Source: Leptolyngbya sp. PCC 6406 (GTDB lineage: Bacteria > Cyanobacteriota > Cyanobacteriia > Phormidesmidales > Phormidesmidaceae). From it: a stretch of DNA of 64,000 bases. Every line of letters begins with the position of its first letter. The first letter of the stretch is position 1. Shown here piece by piece: positions 53,998 to 63,001 of the stretch. The position numbers and the translations under genes were made by a program. Where the stretch lies: assembly GCF_000332095.2 (NCBI RefSeq), contig NZ_KI913949.1, positions 890,633 to 954,632 of the forward strand, in the 5' to 3' direction. Under the pieces are notes generated by a model. That model searched no databases. It saw only the letters and a program-made list of their open reading frames with translations, and was not told where the DNA came from.

Positions 53998-55011
53998 ATG
54001 CTAGTCACTCAGCAGCCTGTGTTCCGCCGCTTTTGGTATCCGGTGATGCCCCGTCAGCGTCTAGCCGAAGGGCCACAAACCTTTGAACTGCTGGGAGAAT
54101 CCTTAGTCCTTTGGCTAGATCAGCAGGGACAGCCCGCCGCAGTCCGAGATCGCTGTTGTCACCGCACTGCAAAACTCTCCCTGGGCCGCGTAGATCAAGG
54201 GCGCATCTGTTGTCCCTATCACGGCTGGGAGTTTGACCCCTCAGGGGCCTGTGTGCGGGTGCCCCAGCTTAAGGCAGATGCAGCAATTCCGGCCCATTAT
54301 CGAGTGGCAGCCTATCGCTGCACAGAACGCTACGGCTATGTTTGGGTCTGTCTAGAAGATCCCCTCCTGGATGTTCCTCAGATTGACGAAGCCGAAGATC
54401 CTAACTACCGGCTGATCCAGGAATTTTATGAGCCTTGGCAATGCGCGGGGCTCCGGGTTATGGAGAACGAACTGGATCTGGCCCATCCCACCTTTGTCCA
54501 TACCGAAACCTTTGGCAGCGAAGACCACCCCACCCCAGACAAGCTGGAGATCACCGAAACAGACTGGGGCATCCATGTCTATGGCACCTTGGGGGTGGTG
54601 AACCCCGAACTGCAACAGCAAAACCTCAAGATGGCTGAGGCCCAGACCCTCCGTACCCTAGAAATGGACTGGCTGATGCCCTTCACCATCAAGCTCAAAA
54701 TCACCTATCCCAATGGCCTGGTGCACATTGTTGTGAACACCATGACCCCCATTAGTGATGGCTGCTCCCAGATGGTGCAGTTCTGTGTCCGCAATGATAC
54801 CGAAGTCGATACCCCTGCCGCTGCGGTGATTGCTTTTGATCGGGCCGTCACCCTAGAAGACAAGCACATCCTAGAATCCACCGATGATGATGTGCCCCTT
54901 AGCCTCAGCCAAGAGGAGCATATGTTTACCGATCGCCCCGGCATTATGATTCGCAAAAAGGTGGCTGCTCTGCTCAAAACCCAGGGGGAAGCTGCCCTCC
55001 AAACCCATTAG
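53998..55011 (+). CDS. Rieske non-heme iron oxygenase
   Basis: A 337-residue oxygenase. The Rieske [2Fe-2S] ligands are CCH (C-x-H) at about residue 53 and CPYH (C-x2-H) about 18 residues later. The mononuclear iron site is NELDLAHPTFVH. No C-terminal membrane helices are evident, unlike PaO/Tic55-type proteins, so the substrate is unclear; aromatic or tetrapyrrole-derived compounds are possible. Convergent with the carboxypeptidase gene, overlapping by four bases. Confidence 0.88.
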   Translation: MLVTQQPVFRRFWYPVMPRQRLAEGPQTFELLGESLVLWLDQQGQPAAVRDRCCHRTAKLSLGRVDQGRICCPYHGWEFDPSGACVRVPQLKADAAIPAHYRVAAYRCTERYGYVWVCLEDPLLDVPQIDEAEDPNYRLIQEFYEPWQCAGLRVMENELDLAHPTFVHTETFGSEDHPTPDKLEITETDWGIHVYGTLGVVNPELQQQNLKMAEAQTLRTLEMDWLMPFTIKLKITYPNGLVHIVVNTMTPISDGCSQMVQFCVRNDTEVDTPAAAVIAFDRAVTLEDKHILESTDDDVPLSLSQEEHMFTDRPGIMIRKKVAALLKTQGEAALQTH

Positions 55012-55766
55012 GGATTGCGATAAAAGGTCTCTAGGCTGGCGGAATCCCCCACGAAGCGCCAGTGCCAGGGTTCGTACTGGATATTTTGGGGATTGTTGAG
55101 GGGGAAAGACAGCTCAAAACTGTAGCGGGTGGCGTTTTGTTGCAGCCAACGGAAAGCCGCAGTTTCCTCGAAATTGATCTGCACATTAGTTTCAGGGGCA
55201 TTGGCGTCGCCAAGATCAACGGCATAGCCCGTGTGGTGCTCACTGTAGCCCGGTGGGGCGCTAACCTCAGCGCGAGTAGTGGCGTCTTGGCCCCGCTCTG
55301 CCTTGATACTAAAGAACAAATACTGCTGATCTTGCACCGATCGAAAGCCCGAGAGGGGCATCAGGGTGACGCCCTCGACTCGTGCTGCCGCCATCATGTT
55401 CTCCAGTGCCTCAGCGGCGGCGACGTGGAGTTGAATCTCGGGGGCAGAGGGTAGGGGGACGAGGGATTCCGGGGGCGCTTCAGCGTAGGGGCGATGACCC
55501 AGCAGGGTGCCGCTGCCCTCGGGAATGGCGGCGGAAGGGGGAACACTCAGGGTCGTCACTGCTGGCCGGAAGGATAGGGGCTCTAGGGAGCCCACTTGGT
55601 AGGTGACCCAAGAAACCATCAGCCCTGCTAGGGCGCTGAGGAGGCCAACACTAAACCACAAGACCCAGCGCTGAGTCCCCCGCTGGCCCCCAGGACGATT
55701 GGGGGTGAGGCTATCTCGTTGGGCCTCAGGCACATCGTCAATAGATCTAAAGGAGTTGGGAGCCAC
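55008..55766 (-). CDS. D-alanyl-D-alanine carboxypeptidase (M15B, VanY-like)
   Basis: A 252-residue membrane-anchored peptidase trimming peptidoglycan. One N-terminal membrane helix (WVLWFSVGLLSALAGLMVSW), a Pro-rich linker, then the M15 catalytic domain: SGFRSVQDQQYLFF, zinc ligands in SEHHTGYAVDLGD (SxHxxGxAxD) and PWHWRFVG. The start is the ATG at 55766. All zinc ligands are present. Confidence 0.9.
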   Translation of the reverse strand: MAPNSFRSIDDVPEAQRDSLTPNRPGGQRGTQRWVLWFSVGLLSALAGLMVSWVTYQVGSLEPLSFRPAVTTLSVPPSAAIPEGSGTLLGHRPYAEAPPESLVPLPSAPEIQLHVAAAEALENMMAAARVEGVTLMPLSGFRSVQDQQYLFFSIKAERGQDATTRAEVSAPPGYSEHHTGYAVDLGDANAPETNVQINFEETAAFRWLQQNATRYSFELSFPLNNPQNIQYEPWHWRFVGDSASLETFYRNP

Positions 55767-56177
55767 TCGCCACCGTCCGTAGGAATCTTGTGCAGAACAA
55801 TAGTCTAGAATCAGCGATTGGCTCTAGGTCTAGGGTAAACCGTGACCTCTATCACCTGACCGCCGGGAAGATGCCTGTAGTCTTTTTTATAATCTGTCGG
55901 TAGATTACCCTACTGCTGAGGCATCTGTGTGATGTTCCCTGGAGAATGTTCCATAGGATGCGAGGGTCATTGGTGTAACCGCCCCGAAGGAGCTAGACCG
56001 GCCCCAAGGGGCAATCGCAGTTAGAGCTACCGTTTTTCAGGGTCGGAAACCATGGGACGGGTGCATTTTTTCAGGGTCGGAAACCATGGGACGGGTGCAT
56101 TGTATTGAGTCCGCCATAGCTTCCCCTACAGCTTTAAATTACACCTCCATCCCCTGACCGTAGAGGATGGGGAGATA
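55767..56177. other. Intergenic region
   Basis: No gene supported. It includes a 34-bp tandem duplication at 56033-56100 and GC-rich fragments. Confidence 0.6.
56033..56100. repeat. 34-bp tandem duplication
   Basis: TTTTTCAGGGTCGGAAACCA followed by TGGGACGGGTGCAT occurs twice in a row with a 34-base period and no differences. Confidence 0.9.
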
Positions 56178-56286
56178 TATAGCGGTTCCCTAATGTATGA
56201 GGTACAACACCTCAACTTAATCACCCTTCGGCGAACAAGGGGCTTAAGCCCCTTGTTCGCACTTAACCCGAGTGAGAACCGCTATA
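56178..56286. repeat. MITE-like element with central 30-bp palindrome
   Basis: Ends TATAGCGGTTC (56178-56188) and GAACCGCTATA (56276-56286) are inverted repeats. Inside, GCGAACAAGGGGCTT and AAGCCCCTTGTTCGC (56231-56260) form a perfect palindrome. 109 bp, non-coding, upstream of the LarA-like gene. It resembles non-autonomous elements mobilised by an IS elsewhere in the genome; that is inference. Confidence 0.75.
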
Positions 56287-56395
56287 AGAGCACGATCTCT
56301 ACCTGCCCCTCACAAGCGTTCTCCTGGACGCTGTGGATATCATTTGGGCTAGGGACTATTGTCCGATTCGTCACTCAGTAGGAAACAGACAGGTT

Positions 56396-58666
56396 ATGAG
56401 TAATGGGTCTCCCCCGTCCGTGTGCAGTGAAGCCATTTCCCCGTCGGCCCTGACCGGCACCTCTCTGTCCCTCCGCAGTTTTCCTGAAACCACGATTCAA
56501 CTGCCAGCCCAGGCCCAAGTGCTGCAACCCCAGGCCCAAGGGCTAACGGTTCAACCCCGGTCAGTCCTGCTGGAGCAGGCGATGGCTGCACTGAAGGGGG
56601 CGATGTGGGGGGCTGCAACCCAATTGCAGCGTCCGGTGGAGCGACTGTTGTTGGTGCTGCCAGATAAGACCCGCACCCAGATGGCGGCCAATTTACTCCT
56701 AGACAGTGTGTTGGCCTTGGCCCCAGCCCAGGGGGTTTCCACCATCACCTTGCTCTACGGTTTGGGCACTCATCCTCTGATGGAGCCGGAGGAAATCCGG
56801 CGGCTTATGTCTCCTGCACGGGCTCAGGGGTTAGCGGATTTGGGTGCCCATATTCATCAGCAGACGACCAAGACAGTGACCAATCCCATGACTTTTGTCA
56901 CCGTGTGGCAGGATCAGTCCGGCCCAGAGGTGGCGGTGGCGGATCTATGGGGGCTGCGGGAGCCCCTGCTCATGGCCTGGGCTGCGGCCCATCAGCGGGA
57001 TGCTTCCCTGTGGCTGGGCTGTTTTCCCGCCGTGGCCCAGGCGGAACGGGCGGGCTTGGTGGGGCTGCTGCGATCGCTGCACCAAGCCCGTCCTGCTGCT
57101 TCCCATCCCTTGGTGGTGGATTGCCGAGATCCCCGTTTGAACCACTGGCTCCAGACCCAATTGGGGGCGTCGGTGGCGACCTCGATCCACATCCACACCA
57201 CACTGCCGGATCTGGGGCAGGAGCCGGAGACTGGGCGGGAGATTCGCTTTCTGGATCGCAATCGCCAGGGACAGTTTTGCCTACGCCAGGGGGATCGCTA
57301 CACGATTGAAGTCCCGGAACTGCTTTTTACCCACGATCTGATTGTGGTGGCGGGGGATACTCGCATCCACCCCTACGAGGGGCGCTTTGGCAGCGGCGGC
57401 ATTAACAAAATGTTGGCGGTGGGTATTGCCAGTCTCAACGAAATTCGCCGTAGCCACAGTACCCGCATTCTCATGGACCCCCTGACACGGGTGGGGGAAG
57501 GTCGCAGCCCCTTTGTTCATCGGGTGGCGGCTACTGCCCGCAGCATCCGCGATACCCTCCGCACCCGCCCCGACAGTCGGGCCATGGTGGATCCCTATGG
57601 CCTCACGGTTATCGGTCAGTCGGAGGATGCTATCTGGCGCATGGCCTTTGGTCAGGAGGAACAGATTCGTCAGCCCCTAGCCCAAACCCTGACTCAGCGC
57701 TACACCGTCTCTGTTCGCAAGCCGTTGGACGTGGTGATTAGTGATGTGGAACGGCATAAGGGTACGGATATTACGGCGGGGGCGCGGGCACTGCAATACC
57801 TCTGCGACTGGCATCGTCCCAGTAATCTGCTGCTGAACCATCCTGAGCAGGGGTGTGTGGCGCTATTGTTCAACCCCTGCGGCGAACCGAAGAACAATAA
57901 TGGTATTGGCAATGATGGCACTAAGCTGCACATGGATGTGCTGGGGGATCTGCTCCAACGTCTGCGGCCCCAACTGACCCGCAGCCTGACTCAGGCGACG
58001 ACGCCGGACTCGGCGCGGCAACTCTTGACCTTGACTCGCCAGACTGTGTTGGGCCGTTGGCAGCAGCACCTATGCAGCATCAGTGAAGCGACGGAATGGC
58101 TGGTGGACCTCCAGCGTATTGCCCGCACGGGCTATCACCAGACGCGCCAGGGGAAGGTGACTCGGGATTTCACCAAGTATCTCCAGGAACGCCTGGAACG
58201 CTATGGGCGGGGACCGAACCATGTGAATCGTGCGATCGCGGCAATCGACTATCGATTTCAGCACACGGGGGACTGGCAGGCGTTGTTAGCGGCGCTGACG
58301 GATACTGCTACCCTTTACCAGGAGCATGAGGGGTTAGGCGAAGGGGGCCAGCGGACCCTGCGACTGCTGCGGTTATGTCGGACTTTTATGACACTTGCGA
58401 TCGCAACTCAGCAGCGAGCAGTGCTGGACTATTTGAACTGGCTCGACCCAGATATTACCGCAGACCTGCCAGAAACGGTGCAGATCGCCTATCGCCAGCA
58501 GGGACTTCGGGCCAGTGTGCTGGGATTGGTTCCTATTGACTTGAACCATCAGTCTCCCACCGATGCCACCGCCCTGGCCCTGCGCTATTGCCAATGGCAT
58601 AAGCCCGAGGCATCAGAAATCAATACAGGGTTTCTTAGCCATCCCCTGATCCTCCGGCGGGTGTGA
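56396..58666 (+). CDS. Large LarA-like (lactate racemase fold) protein
   Basis: A 756-residue protein from the ATG at 56396. Residues ~50-430 follow the LarA/DUF2088 fold: LVLPDKTRTQMAANLL, THPLMEPEEI, DLIVVAGDTRIHPYEGRFG and GGINKMLAVGIASLNEIRRSH. LarA proteins are nickel-pincer-dependent racemases. The conserved GxxKxxxxGIA segment is present, but it is too diverged to assign a substrate. The long C-terminal part (~300 residues, from DVERHKGTDITAG on) is helical and has no counterpart in standard ~425-residue LarA. No nickel-pincer genes (larB, larC, larE) are in this window. Confidence 0.75.
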   Translation: MSNGSPPSVCSEAISPSALTGTSLSLRSFPETTIQLPAQAQVLQPQAQGLTVQPRSVLLEQAMAALKGAMWGAATQLQRPVERLLLVLPDKTRTQMAANLLLDSVLALAPAQGVSTITLLYGLGTHPLMEPEEIRRLMSPARAQGLADLGAHIHQQTTKTVTNPMTFVTVWQDQSGPEVAVADLWGLREPLLMAWAAAHQRDASLWLGCFPAVAQAERAGLVGLLRSLHQARPAASHPLVVDCRDPRLNHWLQTQLGASVATSIHIHTTLPDLGQEPETGREIRFLDRNRQGQFCLRQGDRYTIEVPELLFTHDLIVVAGDTRIHPYEGRFGSGGINKMLAVGIASLNEIRRSHSTRILMDPLTRVGEGRSPFVHRVAATARSIRDTLRTRPDSRAMVDPYGLTVIGQSEDAIWRMAFGQEEQIRQPLAQTLTQRYTVSVRKPLDVVISDVERHKGTDITAGARALQYLCDWHRPSNLLLNHPEQGCVALLFNPCGEPKNNNGIGNDGTKLHMDVLGDLLQRLRPQLTRSLTQATTPDSARQLLTLTRQTVLGRWQQHLCSISEATEWLVDLQRIARTGYHQTRQGKVTRDFTKYLQERLERYGRGPNHVNRAIAAIDYRFQHTGDWQALLAALTDTATLYQEHEGLGEGGQRTLRLLRLCRTFMTLAIATQQRAVLDYLNWLDPDITADLPETVQIAYRQQGLRASVLGLVPIDLNHQSPTDATALALRYCQWHKPEASEINTGFLSHPLILRRV

Positions 58667-58817
58667 GACGCTTGGCTCAGTTCAACCCTACCCTTATCGC
58701 CAACGGTAGCTTTGGCGGAATTCTACCCCTGAGACACCACGCCTCGGCCCTCATCCCCGGTTTCCCTGCTGGTAATCACCTGCTATAACTCAAACGTGCG
58801 AGCTACAGGGGACATCT

Positions 58818-59858
58818 ATGGCCAACTACAGCGACATCATCCGAGTCTTACAGCGGGATCTGCCCACCCGCGAAGCTGCCTATCCTCTAATGGATCTGGC
58901 CTGCCGCAGCCGTCTCTGGCTCCATCCTCAGCCCACCGGACGGGTGTGTCTGTTTTTCCACGGCTTCACCGCTGGTCCCTACCAATTTGAGCCCTTGGGG
59001 GAACGGCTGCACCGGGCAGGCTACAACGTGTTGGCCCCCCTGCTACCGGGCCATGGACGGGCGGGAACCTGGGATGCCCAGACGCCGTCGCCCTTACCCG
59101 ACGATCCTAAAACTTATCTACAATTCGCCCTGCAATGGTTCAACCTGGCACGACAAATGGGGGATCGTGTGGTGGTAGGGGGGCTGTCGGGGGGGGGAAC
59201 CCTGGCGGCATGGCTGGCCTTTGAGCAGGCGGCGGCGATTGATCGAGCCTTGCTGTTTGCCCCCTATCTCAGCGCCAGTCGTCGGGTGGTGGATCTGTTT
59301 GTAAAAACCTTCGACAGCTACTACGCTTGGGACCAGACCGGTAGTTCGGGCTACCCCGGTTTTGAGTTCAAGGCCCTGCGGGCCATCCTCACCATCGGCG
59401 AATACGTGATGGCAAAATCCCGCCAAGGCCCCAGCGCTCCCCTCTTTGTCATCTCTAGTGAGAGTGACAAGGCGGTCAATAATATGGACCACCAGACTCT
59501 CTTTGAGCGGGGGCTGACCTACCAACCTAAGTGCTGGTACAACCGCTTTGGCCGAGTACTAGACATTCCCCACACGATGATGACCGCCGCTGAGGGCAAT
59601 ACCTACCAGGATTTGCTAAATAGCATGGCCCAAGCCTTCATTGAGAGTGATCTGACCTGGGCAGAGGTGGAGGAAATCGCCTTCCGCATGACCCAGGGCC
59701 GGACTTTCCCCACGGTGATACAGGAGTTGGGCTGGGCCAATCGCGCCTCTCGGGATATGCCCGCCATGATTACGATGGTGGATAAATGGGCCATTGTGGT
59801 TAAACGGCAGCAGGGCAATCGTCGGGGTGCCCATGGTCGCCGAGGGCGCGATCGCTAA
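58818..59858 (+). CDS. Alpha/beta-hydrolase
   Basis: A 346-residue hydrolase from the ATG at 58818. FFHGFTAGPYQFEPLGERL gives the oxyanion region, LLPGHGRAG follows, the nucleophile elbow is GGLSGGGTLA (Ser), and a catalytic Asp/His pair is likely in SSESDKAVN and DIPHTMM. The C-terminus is very basic (GNRRGAHGRRGRDR). Substrate unknown. Confidence 0.82.
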   Translation: MANYSDIIRVLQRDLPTREAAYPLMDLACRSRLWLHPQPTGRVCLFFHGFTAGPYQFEPLGERLHRAGYNVLAPLLPGHGRAGTWDAQTPSPLPDDPKTYLQFALQWFNLARQMGDRVVVGGLSGGGTLAAWLAFEQAAAIDRALLFAPYLSASRRVVDLFVKTFDSYYAWDQTGSSGYPGFEFKALRAILTIGEYVMAKSRQGPSAPLFVISSESDKAVNNMDHQTLFERGLTYQPKCWYNRFGRVLDIPHTMMTAAEGNTYQDLLNSMAQAFIESDLTWAEVEEIAFRMTQGRTFPTVIQELGWANRASRDMPAMITMVDKWAIVVKRQQGNRRGAHGRRGRDR

Positions 59859-59945
59859 CATTGCCCATCACCTGCCGTAGATCATCTCGAACGCTTAACA
59901 GACAACCCTCGGCAGTCGGGTGCATGGGCGTTGGTATACAGCGTT

Positions 59946-60170
59946 TCAGCAATGTTCTTTCGGCAAATCCAACTCATCACGCATTAATTGATCAGTTGTC
60001 ACGTCAAAAGTATCTGCCACTCTAAGAATCATTTCAGCGTTAGGAACCTTCCTTCCCTTCTCTAACTGCGATACAAATGTATTGTGAACACTTAGCAAAT
60101 TACCTAGTTCTGTCAGTGTCAAGCCTCGCCGAATTCTTAGTTGATATAGCTTTTCCCCAAATCGCCTCAT
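59946..60170 (-). CDS. XRE-family controller-like regulator
   Basis: A 74-residue single-domain helix-turn-helix protein (MRRFGEKLYQLRIRRGLTLT, then ELGNLLSVHNTFVSQLEKGR), the size of the controller (C) proteins that time restriction-modification genes. It is divergent from the methyltransferase gene at 60260, and the 89-bp gap contains a three-half-site operator (60201-60226). The base composition is more AT-rich than the genes to the left, marking the start of an acquired segment. Confidence 0.82.
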   Translation of the reverse strand: MRRFGEKLYQLRIRRGLTLTELGNLLSVHNTFVSQLEKGRKVPNAEMILRVADTFDVTTDQLMRDELDLPKEHC

Positions 60171-60200
60171 AAATTTAGTTGACTCAGCAATAAGGATGGC

Positions 60201-60226
60201 GCTATGCTTTCATAGCAATAGCTATG
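60201..60226. promoter_or_regulatory. Operator-like three half-sites (XRE/methyltransferase)
   Basis: GCTATG (60201-60206), CATAGC (60211-60216) and GCTATG (60221-60226) are alternating inverted half-sites with exact 10-base spacing, one helical turn. They lie 30 to 60 bases from both divergent starts. This is the layout expected for cooperative binding by a small dimeric controller. Confidence 0.75.
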
Positions 60227-60259
60227 AATTTGCGCTTGTAAATTGGTGACGTAAGCACT

Positions 60260-61453
60260 ATGCCCCTTTCGGTGATGAAAAACAAGGCTCTAGTTGGCGG
60301 AAAAGAGGCTGCAAGTCTTTATGGTCACTTAACCTGTGCAGAGTACTTTGCAGGAATCGGTCTAGTCAGATTAGGACTAGAGCAATTAGGTTGGAACGTT
60401 GTCTTCGCTAATGACTGGGCGCATAGCAAGTTCGAAATGTACTCAGCCCACTTTAAAGATGCGAATAAACATTATAAGGTTCAAGATATTTTTTCCATTT
60501 GTCCTGCCGATATTCCTGACACGATACTTGCAACAGCATCATTTCCTTGTATTGATTTGTCTTTAGCAGGTAATTTAGAAGGTATTGATGGACGGCATTC
60601 CAGCGCTTTTTGGGGGTTCACCCAAATTCTTGATAGTCAAGCAAATAAGCCTAAGATTGTGATGCTTGAAAATGTAGCTGGTTGGCTCACATCAAACAGC
60701 GGAAAAGACTTCCGAATCACAGTTAAAGAATTGAATCGACTAGGTTATGCTTGTGATATTTTCACTATTGATGCGGCTCATTTTGTACCTCAAAGTAGAC
60801 CAAGAGTATTCGTAGTTGGAATACAAATATCTAATGTCAATCAGGATATATTCGTTTTCTCTAAGCGCTCTTCCTCACTTAAAACGCAAACACTCGAAAA
60901 GGCCGTTATAACTAATCTCGATCTATGCTGGCACTTTTTGGATATTCCATCACTGCCAGACAAGATAAAAGCTGACTTGAGTTTTGTCATAGAAAATATT
61001 TTAGATGACGATGATCGCTGGTGGTCTGATGATGAAGTAAAGCGTCATTTGAATATGATGTCGCCCATCAATCTCTCATACTTACAAGGGCTACAGGAGT
61101 TATCAATATATTCTTACTGTCCTATGTATAGGCGGGTTCGCGGAGGCAAGCAAAGGGCAGAACTTAGAAAAGATGGTTTTGCAGGTTGCCTAAGAACTGC
61201 AAGAGGTGGTAGTAGTCGGCAAATGCTTGTTAGAGTTGGGCAAGGAACTATTAAAATGCGCCTAATGACACCTCGGGAATATGCGAGGCTGCAAGGTGTT
61301 CCAGATGATTATCCACTTCCACTACAAATCAATCAAGCTTTGACAGGGTTTGGTGATGCTGTTTGTGTACCTGTTATTGTCTGGATTGCTGAAAATATCT
61401 TGAATCCTTTAGCTAAGTCGCTTCGAGAAAGTAGCTTAGTTCTCCACTCGTAA
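60260..61453 (+). CDS. DNA cytosine-C5 methyltransferase
   Basis: A 397-residue methyltransferase from the ATG at 60260. Motif I is EYFAGIGLVRLGLEQLG (SAM site); motif IV SFPCIDLS has the catalytic Cys97; motif VI LENVAG (Glu137); motif VIII QSRPRVFVVG; motif X near RLQGVPDDYPLP and FGDAVCVPV. It is likely the modification half of a type II system. It converges on the nuclease candidate at 61413 with a 41-base overlap and is AT-rich relative to the chromosome. Confidence 0.93.
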   Translation: MPLSVMKNKALVGGKEAASLYGHLTCAEYFAGIGLVRLGLEQLGWNVVFANDWAHSKFEMYSAHFKDANKHYKVQDIFSICPADIPDTILATASFPCIDLSLAGNLEGIDGRHSSAFWGFTQILDSQANKPKIVMLENVAGWLTSNSGKDFRITVKELNRLGYACDIFTIDAAHFVPQSRPRVFVVGIQISNVNQDIFVFSKRSSSLKTQTLEKAVITNLDLCWHFLDIPSLPDKIKADLSFVIENILDDDDRWWSDDEVKRHLNMMSPINLSYLQGLQELSIYSYCPMYRRVRGGKQRAELRKDGFAGCLRTARGGSSRQMLVRVGQGTIKMRLMTPREYARLQGVPDDYPLPLQINQALTGFGDAVCVPVIVWIAENILNPLAKSLRESSLVLHS

Positions 61454-61955
61454 TTTCTAGAAGCCGAACGCCTTGGTTCTTAACAAAACCATACGTTACT
61501 GAACGCCGAAATCTTTGCCTGTCTGCGGCTTCATAATTTTGAAGGAGTTCGGGTAGCCACCTATCAAATGTAGCAATCATTTTGGTACGTTCAACCAACC
61601 AAACTTCAACATTCATATAGGTTTCGCTTCTGGCAACAAAAATGTGATCTACATCCCTGTCATCGGCTAGTTTATTTAGTCTACGATTTCTATGGTACTG
61701 GTATTCAAAACTACTTCCAAGTGTGGCAGATTTCACTTCGTAGTTCACCAAATCCGCCCCATCTCCTTTTCTTGCTCTATCGTTCACTAAAATTGCTGCA
61801 AACACTTCCCAATCTTTTGAACCTACGCTACCTTGCAAGGAAAAACCGTACTGTTCATAAATTTCGGCTTTATTCCGGCTGTACTCGAGGATGTATGTTC
61901 TGTAGAAAGAGTAAGCTTCTTGGGCTTGAAGCGTTGGCACGCGAATCACCCTCAC
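61413..61955 (-). CDS. Candidate PD-(D/E)XK restriction endonuclease
   Basis: About 180 residues with the frame open to 62063, but that extension runs through a terminator-like hairpin; the GTG at 61955 or 61949 (MRVIRVPTLQ) is a more likely start. GDGADLVNYEVKSAT has the D...ExK spacing of PD-(D/E)XK nucleases. No close family is recognised. Its convergent overlap with the cytosine methyltransferase makes it the most likely restriction partner. Specificity cannot be read from sequence. Confidence 0.6.
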   Translation of the reverse strand: MRVIRVPTLQAQEAYSFYRTYILEYSRNKAEIYEQYGFSLQGSVGSKDWEVFAAILVNDRARKGDGADLVNYEVKSATLGSSFEYQYHRNRRLNKLADDRDVDHIFVARSETYMNVEVWLVERTKMIATFDRWLPELLQNYEAADRQRFRRSVTYGFVKNQGVRLLEITSGELSYFLEAT

Positions 61956-62020
61956 AAGGACTGCACGTCGAGGATGAGTATACGAAAGAATGCAGCCTGT
62001 ATAACTATGTACCAAGTATA

Positions 62021-62067
62021 AAAAATGACGGATAAGTCTAGCCTTGGGGGTGTTATCCGTCATTTTT
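62021..62067. terminator. Bidirectional terminator-like hairpin
   Basis: AAAAATGACGGATAA and TTATCCGTCATTTTT are a perfect 15-bp inverted repeat around a 17-base loop, giving an A-run and a T-run on each strand. It separates the HNH gene (ending 62103) from the nuclease gene to its left. A partial repeat (GATAAGTCCGGTGCTGGGGGTG) follows. Confidence 0.75.
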
Positions 62068-62102
62068 GACAGATAAGTCCGGTGCTGGGGGTGTATCCTA
62101 AT

Positions 62103-62972
62103 TTAGATTGATGTGGTATCGCATTGATCGTCATCTGAATCGGGGTCAGAACTTCGAGGGAATAATTCATTAACGATCCGGATATATCTCGCTGCTAGGG
62201 ATGCCACCTCTTTGTGAGCCATGTCTAAAATCATCCGCATCTGCTCACTATCTTCTAGGGGAACATAGTTTCGACTGTCCATGTATGCCTCTATCTTTTG
62301 AATTGCCTCTAAGTCATCTCCTAGAAATTCTCTAAAGTCCAATCCTCTTTTTTTGCTGTTACAAGGCTTACAGCTAGGGACTAGATTGCCAAGTCTATGC
62401 TCTCCTAACTTTTCTTTGTTGATGGGAATTGCATGTTCGATAAGCAAGTCCGCGTCAGCATTGCAATAGGCACATCTTCGTGAAAAGTAATCCTTTGTGT
62501 TTTCCCAATCTTTTTCACTAAAGGATTCATTTCCTAATCTACTTAGAATATTTCTGACAAATAAGTTCTGAGCATTACCGATGGCGTTGCCACGATAACG
62601 GCTGTTCGATCTGGCTGTAAAAACCTTATTGCCGGAATCACTGCTAGTCAATGTTGGATTGTAATTTTCCAGTTTTGACTTGGGTTCAATATTCTTGGAC
62701 TTTAGATATTGGAAAAATAAGGGTCTACTTGATTCAAACCACTGACTGGTTACCCGTACCCTTGTGCCCCTAACCAAATAAACATCAGTCCAATATCGCT
62801 TTGATTCAGTTTTTTCAATGTCTTCAACAGCAGCACAAAAAGGAAAGTTTACTCCAAATGTGCGCTTTGAGTAAGCAGGATCAAGAAGAAAATCGATTTC
62901 ATTATGATCGCCAGTATCACAATGGGAAAATATTTCTCTAATGTGTGCTTTTACGAATTGGCCAATTTTCAT
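62103..62972 (-). CDS. HNH endonuclease with zinc-finger cysteines
   Basis: A 289-residue protein from the ATG at 62972 (MKIGQFVKAH). The C-terminal part is an HNH domain framed by CAYCNAD (Cys167, Cys170) and CKPCNSKKRG (Cys201, Cys204), with IEHAIPI in between and the Asn in RLGNLVP. The N-terminal ~150 residues (FLLDPAYSKRTFGVNFPF, RGTRVRVTSQWF) are not recognised and may read DNA sequence or modification. It could be a second restriction enzyme, or a modification-dependent nuclease, of the acquired segment. AT-rich. Confidence 0.78.
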   Translation of the reverse strand: MKIGQFVKAHIREIFSHCDTGDHNEIDFLLDPAYSKRTFGVNFPFCAAVEDIEKTESKRYWTDVYLVRGTRVRVTSQWFESSRPLFFQYLKSKNIEPKSKLENYNPTLTSSDSGNKVFTARSNSRYRGNAIGNAQNLFVRNILSRLGNESFSEKDWENTKDYFSRRCAYCNADADLLIEHAIPINKEKLGEHRLGNLVPSCKPCNSKKRGLDFREFLGDDLEAIQKIEAYMDSRNYVPLEDSEQMRMILDMAHKEVASLAARYIRIVNELFPRSSDPDSDDDQCDTTSI

Positions 62973-63001
62973 GATACTTCGTACTGACAGGACGATTGAC
63001 T

